Part shown: piece after piece, positions 31,827 to 43,945 of the stretch
Layout of the letters: the number at the start of each line of letters is the position of its first letter
Numbering within the stretch: position 1 is the stretch's first letter
Origin: Pyropia yezoensis
Lineage: Eukaryota > Rhodophyta > Bangiophyceae > Bangiales > Bangiaceae
Length of the DNA: 64,000 nucleotides
Reading direction: 5' to 3'
NCBI GenBank assembly: GCA_009829735.1
Contig: CM020619.1
Span: 30,468,063 to 30,532,062 of the forward strand
Notes under the pieces: generated by a model
The model's database searches: none
Told to the model about the DNA's origin: nothing
Seen by the model: the letters and a program-made list of their open reading frames with translations, nothing else
Made by a program: the position numbers and the translations under genes

Positions 31827-33304
31827 ATGGCGCCCCGTACCGTTGCCACGGTGGCGCTCGCGCTCGCCCTGCCGCTGGCGCTGTGGACCACCGCCGTGGC
31901 GGCGGCCGACTCGGTCGATGTACGCTCGGCAGCCTCGAGGGAAAGGGAGAGAGCCACTGGTGTCGGATGGCCGGGAGGGGGGGGAAGGGGGGTGGGGGGA
32001 GGTGTGGGAGAGGGCGAACGGCACCTCTCTTGGCCACTCTCACCCCCCCCCTCTCCCCTGCCGGTCGCCCCCCCCTGCGCCGCCTGCTCGGAGATGGAAG
32101 GAGGGGGCATCCCCCTACTGGCCTCGGGGGCTGGGTGCTGCCTCGTTTGGGGACCCGCCGCCCGTCGCCGCTGGCGCGCGCGCGCGGGGAGGGTAGGCAT
32201 GTGGCTACCCCTTGCCAGTGCTGCTGGGTGGCCCTGGCGCTGACCGCCCCGGCATCTGCTTCGGTTGTGTGTGTGCCCGTCCCACCTTCTTTGCCCCCAC
32301 CTTCCCCCCCCCCCCTGTGGGCCCCTTAACCAGATTCAAGTGACCAAGGCGGTGGACGGCTGCACCCGCAAGGCCGCCGACGGTGATGCCATCAGCGTGC
32401 ATTACGGTACGCCACCGCCACCGCCACTGCTGTTGTGGTGGCTCCACTGTGGCCCGTTGCCCCTGTTTTGGAACGGCTTTTGTACCCCTTTTTGGATGGG
32501 AGCACGGGTGGACTGCTGGGTGCTGCCTGCCCAGGCGTGTTGCTGTACCCAGACTGTCTAACCCAGCTTTTTGTTTGGGTTCTTGTTTGTACTGCTCTGC
32601 GCTGGCCGCTGATTTGTGACGCGACTGCGTTGGAGCCGCCTCCCCTCTCTGCCTCCCCCGCGTCCCTCCCCCCCCCCCCACCTCTCTTTGTCGCTGTCCG
32701 CTTCCTTCCGCCTACCCCTGTGCATCCCTGGCTGGCGCTGCCGCACAGCTGGGAAGCTGGAGGACGGCACCCCCTTTGACTCAAGCTACGACCGGGGCAG
32801 CCCCTTTGACCTGACTCTGGGCGCAGGCATGGTCATTCCCGGTACGTTTTCGTGCGTAATCTACTTATGGTTTTGGTACAATGACCCAGCATGGGCGACG
32901 CCAGGGACCCTTAGTGTGGCACGCTGGCACGGCGTGCATCCTCCCACTTCTCTCTCTCTTTCGGCCTACTTCCAGTGTGCTGACCAGTTACTATTTGTTC
33001 TGCTGCGTTCTGCCCCCGCACCTGCTCTCCCTTCCCCCCCTTCCCCTCTGCGCCACTCACGTTTTTTGTTTTTTTTCTGGTTGGCGTCGCCCCCTCCCCC
33101 GTCCTGTGCTTATTATTTCCAGGCTGGGAGCAGGGCCTGCAGGGGATGTGTGCCGGCGAGAAGCGCACCCTCACCATTCCCTATTCATTGGCTTACGGAG
33201 AGGCTGGCATGGGACCCATCCCACCGAAGGCCACCCTGGTGTTTGACGTGGAAATGATGAACATCGCGGGGGATGGCGCCGGTGGGGCGTCGGAGGACCT
33301 TTAG
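31827..33304 (+). CDS. ER FKBP2-type peptidyl-prolyl isomerase (four exons)
   Basis: Four exons joined by GT-AG introns: 31827-31919, 32334-32406, 32749-32841 and 33123-33304, total 146 codons. The phases agree at every junction. The protein has a signal peptide ([20 protein letters not shown], cut after AVAA) and one FKBP domain: [69 protein letters not shown] and [10 protein letters not shown]. The Tyr, Phe, Asp, Trp and Tyr residues of the ligand/active site are present. It ends in SEDL, which resembles an ER-retrieval tetrapeptide. Length and layout match FKBP2/FKBP13, an ER-luminal prolyl isomerase. A pyrimidine-rich leader precedes the start. Confidence 0.92.
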
Positions 33305-33857
33305 GATAGGGCAGAGGCTGCTGCGGCGAGCGTTGACGGCGACAAGCCGCGTCCTTGTTTGGTCTGTAGGGTGGCTTGTCTCTTTTTTCCCCCTCAATCC
33401 ACGTTTCTCTATTTCGTGTTTCCTTTATCGCTATTTTCTTCCTCCACCCCTCTGCCCTCTGTGCAAGCCGTCAGCGGGCGCAGCAGGTCCACTGGCGGGC
33501 CTCCACCCGCCCCCGCCGCCCTCCCCTCTCCCGCCCTGTAGCGACCCCGCTCATATCACAAGTGAGTGCAACCAGCTGAAGGAAGTGGCGGCGGCAGTCC
33601 TGGCGGCGACTGCCGCTCACGGTGGGGAGGAACTATGCAGGCGGGGGAGCGGGCGCGGCGCGGGCGTGGCGGCGCACCGATGCGGGCGGCAACAGGGTGG
33701 GAAGAGGCCGGGGGGGGCGCGGCCGCGTGAGCGGAGGCGTCGGCGGGGCGGTTGTAGCTGCGCTAGCTACCTGCAGGCTCTCTTGCAGGGTGCTAACCGG
33801 CAGCCGTAGCTTGCTGATGTGTTCTGCCCCTCTTCGTGCGCTCTCCATCCTTTCCAG
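33305..33857. other. FKBP downstream region
   Basis: Sequence after the FKBP stop. 33305-33520 is partly repeated at about 34040-34262, as part of the local duplication. 33560-33780 is GC-rich with no supported gene. Confidence 0.5.
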
Positions 33858-34090
33858 GCTCGAGGCTGGGCATGCTGGGGATGTGCATCGGCAAGAAGCG
33901 CGCTGTATTCATTCGCGATTCCTTGGCTTACGGAGAGGCATATATATTGTTATATATATACAACCAAGGCTAAAAATAAACTGATGCTTGACCAGGGAAC
34001 TGGTGAACATCTCGAGGGGTGGCGCTGTTGCGGCGTAGGAGGACGTCTACAAGAGGGCAATGGCGACTGTGGGGGGCGTTGACGGGGTCA
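33858..34090 (+). pseudogene. Decayed partial copy of the FKBP last exon
   Basis: After a CTTTCCAG acceptor-like sequence, the DNA resembles FKBP exon 4: GGCTGGGCATGCTGGGGATG, then GGCAAGAAGCGCGC and CCTTGGCTTACGGAGAGGC. An AT-rich insert (about 33951-33998, TATATATTGTTATATATA) replaces the middle. Similarity then resumes with a copy of the [10 protein letters not shown] region and the following 3' flank. No exon 1-3 copies are seen and the frame is lost, so this is a tandem partial duplication now degenerate. Confidence 0.7.
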
Positions 34091-34216
34091 AACCTGGTGT
34101 CATTGCATGCTACCTACATATGCAATGCGGCAAGTGAAATTTCTCTCTCACATATTTCTTCTTCGTGTTGTTTTTCTCGCTCATTCCTCCCCGACCTCCT
34201 TTCCTCGCGCAAACAG

Positions 34217-37069
34217 TCAGCGCGCGCAGCGGGTCCACAAGCGGAACCCCCCACCGCCCCCCCCGCTCCCTACGGCCGCCCCTGCCGGCCCCGCCTCCGC
34301 CACGGCCGACGCGTCTGGCCCGCCGTCCCACCCCCGCGCCCGCGCCAGCTCCACCGCCGCGGCGGCCGCGATGCGGGTGGCGCTGCTGCGGCGCCCAGTG
34401 GCAGAGAGGAGGAACCGCTCGTACCGCGGGTTGAACGGCGCCGCCGCGACCACCGGCCGGCCGGCCACCCCCCCCAACGCCGACGCCCGCCGCCACGCGC
34501 TGCTGCGGCGGGAGCCGGCCACCCCAGAGGTGGTGGCGCGCCGCGCCGCGGCGGCGGCGGCGGCGCCCAGGGCGCCGCCCAGAGCACCGTCGAGGTCATC
34601 ATCCCCACCGCCCCCGTCCGAGTCGTCATCCGTGTCGGCGGCGACAGCGGCCGCGTCGCCCAGTGGCAGCGGGGAGGCGGTGCCCGCCAGCGGCAGCGCC
34701 CCACCATCGCGGAGCGTCGCCCGCACCGCCGACCCCGCCGCAGTCGCGAGCGTCGCGACCAGTCGTGCGACCGCGGCGGTGACGGGGGGCTCCCAGTCCG
34801 CGCCCCCAGCCGCCGCTGACTCCGACGCAGCTGTGGCCGCGGCGGCAAGCGACACGACCGCATCGGGCAGCCCCGCGGCGGTCACCGCGGCGGCGAGGAC
34901 GTCAGCGTCCATGCCGCCCGCCGCAGCGGCCGCGACGAGCCGCCCCGTCGCGCGGGCGGCGGCGGCCGCCGCCGCCGGCCGCCGCAGAGGGTTCACTGCC
35001 TGGAGGGTGGCGGCCAGGCTGGTCAGCACACCCGCGCCCACAAGCGCCGTCGCCGCCGCGCGGCTGGCCCGCGCCACCGCGTGCACCGCCGCCACCGCCG
35101 CGGCCGCCGCCTCGCGAGACGCCAGGTGGGGGGGCGCCCGCCGTCCCGCCGCCGCCTTTCCGCCGCCTCCACCGTCGTCGCCGTCCCGGCCCAGCGGCGG
35201 CGGAGACGGCGCGCTCGCGCCCACGGCGGCCGCGACGGCCGCCACGGTGCGGGGGGTTGCCCACAGGGCGGCGCCGCCGCCCCCGGCTGCCGCGGCGGCC
35301 GCGCCCGCCGAGGCGGCGGCCGTCCATGACGTGGCGAGATCCGCCACCACCGCCGCCGACGTGGCCACCGCCGCCGCGTCGCCGCCGACGGCCGCGGCCG
35401 CAACGGCGCGGGACAGCGCGGTGGCGGCTGTCGCGACCACGTCGGGCCGGTGGAGGGCGGCGGCAAGGGCGGCGGTGGCCGCCGCGGCCGCCGCATCCCC
35501 GCCGCCGCCGCCACCCGCCCCGCCTCCACGTGGGAGGACCACGGCGAGGCGGGCGAGCGCGGCGAGCGCCCCCACCACCGCCGCCCCCACCGTCGGGTCG
35601 GTCGGGTGGGCGGCGGCGGCGGCAACGACCGCCGCCGCCGCGGGGGCGGCGGTGAGGGCGCCCACCAGCGTCGCCGCCGCCGCGGTCGCCGACAATGGCA
35701 GGGGCGCATCAGGGGGCCGGGCCACCAAGGCGGTCGTCGCGCCCCCCGCCAGCGGCTCGGCCACCCACTCCTCCCCGCGACGGCAGGTCGTGGCGCCCGC
35801 CGTGTGGCGGCGCCGCGCCACAGGCGGCCCCGCGGCCTCGTCCACCGCGGCGGTCGCGGCGGCCGCGACGGCCGCGACCAGCCGGCACATCGACCCGGCC
35901 ACCGCGGAGCTGTACCGCCCGGTCCGCGCGGCGGCGGCGGTCGCCGCCCGCACCCCACCGGCGGTGGCCACCGCCACCGCCGCGGTGATGCTGCTGTCTG
36001 CCGCGGGTGGCGACCCGCCGCCGCCGACCGGCCCAGCCCCAGGGGCGGCCTGCCCCGCGGCGGCCACCGGCGCGGCAACCAGCGCACCAGCGCGGGCGGG
36101 TACCGATGCAGACGCCATGCCCGTGGGGGACGGGCGGCCGCCACGCTCCCCACCCCCGCCGCCCCCCCCGGCGGCGGCCTCCAGCGCAGAGGCGAGCGCG
36201 CCAATCGCCGCCGCCACCACCGCTGGGTTGTCTGGGGAGCGGGTCAGGCGGCGAACGGCGGTGGGCACGTCCACAGGCGCCGCCGCCGCCCCTCCGCCCC
36301 GCCCCGGCGGCGGCGACGGGAGCGCCAGCCGCGGGGGGGACTTGCGGGGCGAGCCGCCCGCCAACGGGGACGTCGGGGACGCCGCCGCCTTGGCCGCCGC
36401 TACGTCTGCTGCCGCGTCTGCCGCCGCGTCTGCTGCCGCGTCTGAGTCCGCCTCTGACGCTGACACCGCCGCCGCCGTCGTCGGGACGGGGCGAGATGTC
36501 AACTTTGACGATGCTGCCGACGACGTCGCCGACGACGACCCGGTGACGGCCAGCCGGGAATGGGAGGCCGGCAGCGCCGGCGGGTCCCCCCACTCCCCGA
36601 CCTCTGCGGGGGTGTGGCAGCGCGGCCGCCGCCGCCGCGGCTGCGGACGCGGCGACGCGCCCGACGCTGGGGAGCGGCCGCCGCCGCCGCCGCTGCCGCT
36701 GCCACTGCCGCCGCCGTCACGGTCGCGGGACCACACCGTCGACGCAACGTCGTCATCGTCGTCGTCGTCGTCGTTGCCGTCCGTGTCGTCCTCATTGGCG
36801 GTGGTGGTGGGGGTGGTGTTGCCGTCGTCGGGCGTGCCCGGGGAGGGGGGGGGGCACAGCGCCGCGTCGAGCGCGTCGTCCGATGCGGTCGGCGGCAGCG
36901 GCGGCGGCGGTGGCCGCCACCGCTGTGGGGGGGACGCCGGGGGGGGGGTCGACGGGCCGTCCGTCCCCACCTCCTCCGCGTCGACGGGGGGGGTGGGGGG
37001 GGGCGCACCGGCGCAGGGCCGGGTGGCCGCTGCGGGGACGGCCGGTAGGCCGTCGGCCGGAACAGTCAT
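34217..37069 (-). CDS. Ala-rich armadillo/HEAT-like repeat protein
   Basis: 950 residues from ATG 37069. The N-terminal 230 residues are disordered: Pro-rich, then an acidic run (DGNDDDDDDDD) and a Gly/Arg-rich stretch. The rest is made of Ala/Val/Leu-rich helices in irregular repeats of about 40 residues, such as NPAVVAAAIGALASALEAA, TVGAAVVGALAALARLAVV and GVLTSLAATLQAVNPL, the pattern of an ARM/HEAT solenoid. The tail is basic (FNPRYERFLLSATGRRSSATR). Solenoids of this kind are protein-binding scaffolds, and the partner is unknown. The opposite strand is also open over most of this span, but lacks natural-looking segments. A run of more than 20 C on the coding strand lies just upstream of the ATG. 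Confidence 0.65.
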   Translation of the reverse strand: MTVPADGLPAVPAAATRPCAGAPPPTPPVDAEEVGTDGPSTPPPASPPQRWRPPPPPLPPTASDDALDAALCPPPSPGTPDDGNTTPTTTANEDDTDGNDDDDDDDDVASTVWSRDRDGGGSGSGSGGGGGRSPASGASPRPQPRRRRPRCHTPAEVGEWGDPPALPASHSRLAVTGSSSATSSAASSKLTSRPVPTTAAAVSASEADSDAAADAAADAAADVAAAKAAASPTSPLAGGSPRKSPPRLALPSPPPGRGGGAAAAPVDVPTAVRRLTRSPDNPAVVAAAIGALASALEAAAGGGGGGGERGGRPSPTGMASASVPARAGALVAAPVAAAGQAAPGAGPVGGGGSPPAADSSITAAVAVATAGGVRAATAAAARTGRYSSAVAGSMCRLVAAVAAAATAAVDEAAGPPVARRRHTAGATTCRRGEEWVAEPLAGGATTALVARPPDAPLPLSATAAAATLVGALTAAPAAAAVVAAAAAHPTDPTVGAAVVGALAALARLAVVLPRGGGAGGGGGGDAAAAAATAALAAALHRPDVVATAATALSRAVAAAAVGGDAAAVATSAAVVADLATSWTAAASAGAAAAAAGGGGAALWATPRTVAAVAAAVGASAPSPPPLGRDGDDGGGGGKAAAGRRAPPHLASREAAAAAVAAVHAVARASRAAATALVGAGVLTSLAATLQAVNPLRRPAAAAAAARATGRLVAAAAAGGMDADVLAAAVTAAGLPDAVVSLAAAATAASESAAAGGADWEPPVTAAVARLVATLATAAGSAVRATLRDGGALPLAGTASPLPLGDAAAVAADTDDDSDGGGGDDDLDGALGGALGAAAAAAARRATTSGVAGSRRSSAWRRASALGGVAGRPVVAAAPFNPRYERFLLSATGRRSSATRIAAAAAVELARARGWDGGPDASAVAEAGPAGAAVGSGGGGGGFRLWTRCAR

Positions 37070-39057
37070 GGAGGGGAAGGGGGGGGGGGGGGGGGGGGGG
37101 CGTATCGAGGGGAAAAGGAGAGCAACTGAAGGGGAGGGGGGAGGGGGAGGGGGAGAGGGGCAGGGGAGGCGCGCCACTCTGCCCGGCTTGCGTACTCGGC
37201 CAGACACGGCGAGGCGGCACGTCAGTGGCGAGGCGACGCACGGCGTGCGAGAAGGGGAGGGCAGGATGGCGGGGGGGGACCGGATGCGTAGGGGAAGGGG
37301 CGCGCGTGGGGAAATGGGCGGTGGACGGCGGGTGCCGACGCGGGAGGGCCCACCCTCAAGTACCTACCCCGCACCCCACTCTCGGCCGTGCGCCGTCTCT
37401 CTCCCTCCCTCCCCTCTCTCTCTCTCCCCCTACGTCGGGCGGTGGGACACCAACAACTACGGCCTGTGGGCGTGGGGGGGGGGTGGGGGGGGGGGGTGGG
37501 GCGAGGAGAGGGGCGCAGCGGCACTCTCCCAACGGGCGGCACGGTCAACCACGGCCGTGGGCGCTGGATCCCGGCTGCGCATGGCCCGTCTCCCCCTTGA
37601 CCGCGCCCGCACGGGGGGGGGGGGGGGGGGCGCCTCGGCCGGGGGCAGCGGTCGCACGTAGGTACCCCCCCCCCCGCCCCCCCCCCCCCGGCAACGGTGG
37701 CAGGGTCCTTGCTGTGCAACACCGTCCTTGTCGGGGTTGGGTAGGCCCCCCCCCCCCCCCCCCCCCAGGTCGGCCCCCGGGGGGGGGGGTGGAGCGGTGT
37801 CCCGGCCGCCACCAATGATGGCCGCCAGCACGTCGTCCAGGTGGGAGAAGCGCGCACCGCCAGAGGCTAGTCAATAGGGGGTGCTGGGGTGTGGCCCCGG
37901 GCCAGGGAGCGCGTGGCGTTCCCGCCACCCCCCCGTGGATGACCCTCTGGCGCTGGTGGACCTTGGCGTCGGCGGCAGGTGTGCCGCGCAGACCCCCCCC
38001 GCCTAACCCCCCCCCCCCCCCCCCCCCCCCCCTGTTGTGCGAGCACCTGCCACCAGCTGGCGGGTGCGGGGTCAAGAGCCCGGCTGTCGGGGGCCCGACG
38101 CAAGCCTCGCTGGCGTTTGGCATGGCGCGCCCTCCCACGCGGCGTGCGCGGCGGGGGGAGGGAGCCCCCCGCGTGGGGGTGCTCCGCGGGCAGCCACGGG
38201 CGCTTGCCAGACGACGACGGTGAGGGTGAGAGCGGGAGTGGGCTGTTTGAAGCCAGCGGGGCGGAGGTGGTGGGGAGGGGCCCCCGGCGGCCGCCCGCTT
38301 GGGGGGCCCTGTTTTCCGTTCTATTGATATTTCCTTTCTTTTCCTTTCCTTTCTATTCTCAAAGACAGAGAGGGGGGGGGTGACCCACCAACCATCGTCC
38401 TCGCCCGGTGGAGGACGCTCCCTACGTGCCGGGGCAGGGGAGGTGGGCGCACCGCCGCCGCTGCAGCTGGGGGGTGCCTCGGGGGTGGGTGAAAGCCGCA
38501 GACAGCGGGCTTGACAGCGCACAAACCCACGTCTGGGGCGCGTGGGCGGGCAGGGGTGGTGGGTGGGTGGGGGGGGTGGTGGGTGGGTGGGGGGCGAAAG
38601 GGCTGAAAGAGCCCGAGGCCATGCGTTGACAAGGTATGCGCTGTACACTGGAACCCAACGGCGCACGCCCGGTTTTCCCGCCTTCGCCGTCGGTCGAGGA
38701 TATATAGAACGCGGGACAGCCGCGCGGCACGCCGGGCCCTTCCTGGCCGCGGCGTTCCCGGTGCTGAGCTGGTGTCTGGTGGGGGATCCACCAGCTGGTG
38801 CAGACTGCAGACAGACACGCGGTGGGGGGGGGGTGGGACGGAGGCAAGGGGCGCGCGCGTGCCCGACGGCTGCCTGCCGCCGCCGCCGGCCAGCGCACGG
38901 CCCCCCCCTCCCGGTTGAGTTTGCTGCCGCCCGTGGTCGGCATTGTCAACGGCAACCTTTCGCCCCTCTCTCCCAGAGGCGCAGAGCCCGGCGCCCCCCC
39001 ACATCTGACGCGGCGGCACGCGCAGGTCCGTGCTGTGGGGGAGGAGCGAGAGGCGGG

Positions 39058-39090
<33 letters not shown>

Positions 39091-40084
39091 AGGGGGTCGC
39101 GTCACCCACTGCAACGCCCGCCGCCGCCCCCTGCCCCAGTCGACGCGCCCCCGCCCGCACACCCCCGCACGAGACTGCGAGCCGCCGGGCCGCGCGCGGC
39201 CGCGCACGCCGCGGCGGGGCGCCCCACCCACCGTGCCCCTCTTGCCTCGTACTGTAGCCGTCTGACCCCGCGGCCCGCCGCTCCACCCCGCCGCCCCCCA
39301 CCGTTCCAGGTGCAGCGCCGAGCGGTGGTGTGCCGCCACCGCCACCCATCCCCGGGCGTGATGGTCGGCGGCAAGATATTGTAGGGCGGGGGGCGGGGGG
39401 CGGGGGGCGGGGGATGGGGAGCGGGGGGGAGGGCGTGGGGTGGGGGGGGGGGGGGGGGGGGGGGGAGTGGAAGGGGGTGGCGCTCGCCGCGGGCACCGCG
39501 CCGCCGTTGCAGCTGCGCATGCGTCCTGGCCTATGACGAGGTTGTGTGGGCAACGGGTGGTCTGGGGGGGGGGGGGGGTAGGTGGAGGGGGGGAGGAATA
39601 GGTGGAGGGGGGGGGCCCACGCCGTGGGCGCCGCGTCGCCGCCACCGCTGCGCGTGGGTCCTTGCGAGTAGCACGTGTGCCGACGGGCGGGGCCGATGGG
39701 GGCGCGCATCTCCCGCTCCTCCCCATTGGGGGGAGAGGCGCTCTCTTGAGCCCAGTGGGGGGGGGGGGGGATTCCACGCACCTTTTCCGCGGTGCCGCCG
39801 CCACCGCCGCAGGAGAGCGGCCCACCGCGGGAGGGGTACGATGGGCGACGGCGGAAGCTGAGGTGGGGGGGGCTCCCACGCGAGAGGGCGCTCACCCGCG
39901 GCGCTCGCCACGCGCAGGGCGGGGGTCACCAGAGGACTAGGACAAGAGCAAGATGGACAAAAATACAACAACGATGGAGTGGGGAGAGCGACACGGCCGC
40001 GGCACGCGCGGTGAAAAAAAACAACACAAAAACGCACTCACATAATGGGGGGGCGCTCCGCCCGCCCTTTCTGCGCCGCCCCCC
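37070..40084. other. Homopolymer-rich intergenic region
   Basis: 3 kb with many G and C runs of 10 to 31 bases (for example 31 G at about 39059-39089), a CT-rich tract at 38325-38360 and short GGTGGGTGGG arrays at about 38550-38590. Frames of several hundred codons exist on both strands purely from composition. No start, family motif or splice pattern supports a gene. Confidence 0.5.
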
Positions 40085-40237
40085 CTACCGCGACGCTGCC
40101 GACGGCAGGCCGCCGCGCGCACCCGCCGCGGGCTTGCGCACGTCCACCCCCTCCGCCAACCCCCACCCGTCGGCGGGGTCCTTGCGGTCCCCGCCCCCGC
40201 CGCCGGCCGACCCGCCGCCGCGCCGGATGCCACCCCC

Positions 40238-40282
<45 letters not shown>

Positions 40283-43200
40283 GCCGCCGCCTTCGCCCCC
40301 GCTGTCGGCATCTGCGCTCGGCGGGCGGCCACCACGGCCGTCGCCGCCAGCCAAGCGCTTGTCCCCCTTTTTGCCACCGTCCTTGCCGCCGCCGCCCCCA
40401 CCGCCGGTGCCCGCGCCAGGCCCTGCGCCGCCGCCGCCCCCACTGAGCGGCGCCGGCGCGCCACTGCCACCCCGCTCCACCGTCAGCGGGCGGCTGGCCT
40501 TCCCTCCCGGTCGCACCCCCGGACTGCCCGCACGGCGCGGGTGCGGGGCGCCCCCGTTGGCGGCGCCGTCGTCCGCCCCACCACCGCTCCGCCGCGGCGT
40601 CGGCGACGGTTTTCTTTGTTTGCCGCTGCCCCCGCCACTGGAGCCGGCCGACGGGCGCGGGGGGGGAGGCGGCAGGGGGTGCGGGGAGGGGGCATCCCCC
40701 CTGCCTCGGCCGTTGGCCGCCGCCACGCCCGCCGGCCGTCCGTCGCGACCGCCTGCCACCGGCCCAGTGCGTGATCCGCCACCCGCACCACTACCGCCAC
40801 CAGTACCGCCGCCACTGCCGCCCCCACCGCCACCACCACCGCCGTCGCCACTGCTGGCGTCCGAGTCGCCCCGATCACCGCTGGCACCCCCAGAATGCGG
40901 CGCCTTGGCCTTCACCCCACCCCCGTCCTTGTCGGGCCGCCCCGGACCGCGGACGCGGATACTAATACCGCTGCCGCCCGCACCAGCGCTTCTGCCGCCA
41001 CCGCCGCCACCGCCGCCACCACCGTCGCCAGCCATTGAACGGAACGCAACGCCCCCGCTCGAGGGGGCAGCCGGCACTTTCTGCGTCGGAATCGGAACCG
41101 GCGGCGAGGGCGGCTGTGCCTTGCCAGACCCCGCCGCTGACAGCGATGGCAATGCGCCAGCGGTGCAAACACCTCTCGCCCCAGCCTCACCGACCCGCCC
41201 CGTCGGCCACCCCCCTGCCCCTTCGTCTGCGCCCTCCCCAGCACCGCCTGCGGGGTCTGCCTCTCGCGTCGATGCAGCAGCCGCCTTTACAGACGGCGAC
41301 GGCGGGCGCTTGCTGCCGTCCCGGCGTTCCCCTTGGCCGCCGCCGCCACCGACCCCACTGCCGCTCTTTTGGCGACTCGGGCCGCCCGTCTTGACGCTGG
41401 CCTTGGCCGGCCGCTCCGTCTCGACCGCCATCGCGTCGGGTGAATGAGGAGGATGCGGTAGGGGCGACGGCCGCCGTGGAGGGGAGCCCACCCCGACTGA
41501 GAGCCCGACGGGCCCCGCAGTGGCGCTGTCGGCGTCCTCCATCGTCACATCCGTGTCGCCGCCGTTGCCGCCGGTGGTCCGACGGCCGCCTGGCGCACCC
41601 CACCCGGACAGCAGTTCGGGGGAGGCAGCAAAGGCACCACCACCGTGGTGAGCACCCTTGTCGGCCACTCCCAGTGGAGGTGACACCTTGCCGGCCACCC
41701 CAGGCGACGGTGACGAACGGCGACCGGGAAGCATGGGCTGGGGGGACAAAATTCCCTTTCCGCGCATCGGGCCATCCCCGCCACCACCAAGACCTTCGCC
41801 GCCGCCACCCAAAGCACCGCCGCTTCCGCGCACGCGACCCGCGGCGCCCGCATCAGCCAGAGGCGGTGCGCCAACCGGGGTGGCGACCGATCCAACCGCG
41901 GCAGCGGCGGAGGCGCTAGGCCGCTGCCCAGGCTGGGACCGTGCCGCGGACACACCGGGCGCCAGGGGCGTGCGAGCTGGTGCACCACCGCTCCCCAGTC
42001 CCACCCCGACCCCCATCGGCCCGCCCGATGGCGCCCGCCATGCCGTGGATGGCGGAGAAGGGGCGAGTGGACGGGCGACCAACGACGGCGGAGGGCTCCC
42101 CGCAGCGGGTCGGAAGCTCGTAAAGTTGGACGGTGCCAACCGAGACCGTGCGCCCGGGAGAGCGGCAGTGTAGGGAGAGCTACTCAAAGCACCCACCAAG
42201 TAGTCCCCGTCGAGGTACTCCCGCGGGGCGTTGCGGCGCCCACCAGTGGCAAAACGCTTGAGCGGCCGCTCATCGTCAGGGATGTCTTCTTCTCCGCTGC
42301 CTCCTCCGTCCGCGCCAAACAGGCTGGCCGGGGAGCCCCGAGGCACGTCTCGCATCGGGACTGACGGGGCGGCGGGGAGGGTGCGAAGGATGTCCAAGAT
42401 GGTGCCTGTCGTCGCGTGGAGCCCCTCGGGCGTGTTGTGGTTGTACGCGTTGGACGGCTGGATGTGGAGCCGAAAGTCCGGGCCGTAGAACTCAAAGTTC
42501 TCTGTGATGGGCATGTCGTCAGGGAGCTCCATGCCGAGGACCCTGGAGGTCTCGTACGACCAGCACCGCGCCACATTGCGGATGGTGTAGCCACCGCCGC
42601 CCAGCAGCAGAAGCGGGACGTCCCGAGCCGCAAAAAAGTCCACACACGCCGCGTGGCCGCGAAGGGACAGGTTGAAGCAGCCCAGCCGGTCACCCGCAAG
42701 CGAGTCAGCGCCGCACTGGAGGACGACCGCCCCAGGGCGGTACCATTCCATAATCCGCGACATGACCGGCTCAAAAATCGTCGCGTATGAGTCGTCATCG
42801 ATGCCGTCCTTGAGTGGGAAGTTGATCGAGTAGGCGCGGCCGCGCCCAACGCCCACGTCACCGACTGCACCCGTCCCAGGAAAGTAGTCACCAAACTTGT
42901 GGAACGAAGCCGTCATAACACGGTCGGTCGAGTAAAACGCCTCTTCCACTCCGTCCCCGTGATGAATGTCAATGTCCACGTACAGAACGCGGGCGTGGGT
43001 CTTGAGCAGCTCCAGAATGGCTAGCACACAGTCGTTGATGTAGCAAAAGCCCGACGCCTCGGCTTTCTTGGCGTGATGCAGGCCCCCCGCCCAGTTGATG
43101 GCCACCTCGGCGGCGCCCGAGTTCAGTCGCGCCGCCGCAGCCAGGGAGCCACCCGCTGCAATCTGACAGAAGTCCCAGAGACCATCAAACACGGGGCAGT

Positions 43201-43945
43201 CGTCAAGAACGTTAACTGCGGGAGGACAAGGCCATCGGGAAGCGGTCACAGAAACAAGAGAGGAGCAGACCAGAGAGCGGGTTGCATGTCACAACAGCAG
43301 GGCGCGTCAGAGATCATTCTATGTAAATAAGAGCACGCAATCAGAAAAACACGAGACATAAAAAAACGCCAGACACGAAAACAGCTCCCAAGTCCGCGCC
43401 CCTGAAAATAATAGAGCACCCAATGGAGGACATGCCACATACATCGTCGAAGGTAAGGTTGTCCATCTTGGGCAATCTCAGGCGTAATCGTCTTGAGGAA
43501 ATTGATGTACTCATCGGCGTGGAACCGGGTCATGTCCCGCTCCGACGCTCGTGGCGGCGTCTGCAAAGAAACCCAGGATGAAGATGGACAAGTCACACGA
43601 GACATAAACGGCACAAGGGTGGAAGGGAAGCGAAAGGGAGAAACCGAGTCGTAACGGCAGCAACGGCAGCCAAAGTTGGTCGACACGGGCGCGTCAGATG
43701 GCCGTCACATGATATCTCCTTGAGATAACCGCCTCGCTCACACGACACTTCTCCCGCAGACCAGACTTCCAAACGGAACAGTCACGTACCAGGATATCCA
43801 TGCGGTCCAGCATCCCGTATGACAGCAGCAAGTTGTGCGTCATCCGAACCCGGTACGGCTTCATGGGGTGTCCCTGCGCATAGTAGAAGTTGCCCACGTC
43901 TGTATCGTAGTAGTACGACACGCGGTGTGCGGATAGGCTAGTCAT
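40085..43945 (-). CDS. Class I histone deacetylase (RPD3/HDAC1 type) with long tail
   Basis: Three exons on the minus strand: 43790-43945, 43443-43560 and 40085-43215, total 1134 codons. The introns are GTACGT...GCAG and GTATGT...CCGCAG, and the phases agree. The enzyme removes acetyl groups from histone lysines in nuclear co-repressor complexes. Catalytic residues are all present: His138-His139 ([16 protein letters not shown]), Asp174 and His176 (DIDIHHGDG), Asp262 (GADSLAGD) and Tyr301 (GGGGYTIRN), offset by only two from human HDAC1. The catalytic domain ends near residue 380. The following roughly 750 residues are Gly/Ala/Pro/Ser-rich and disordered with basic patches, while typical class I tails are about 50-120 residues. 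The stop at 40085 is preceded by an open frame throughout. Confidence 0.93.

Noticed and set aside
34107-37661. A 1184-codon plus-strand frame opposite the ARM-like gene
   Set aside because: It is the shadow of a GC-rich gene. The minus strand has the acidic run, solenoid-like helices and a leader, while the plus frame is only Ala/Pro/Arg-rich.
39792-41447. A 551-codon plus-strand frame opposite the HDAC tail
   Set aside because: Pro/Arg-rich antisense of Gly/Ala-rich codons. The HDAC frame continues without break from the catalytic domain.
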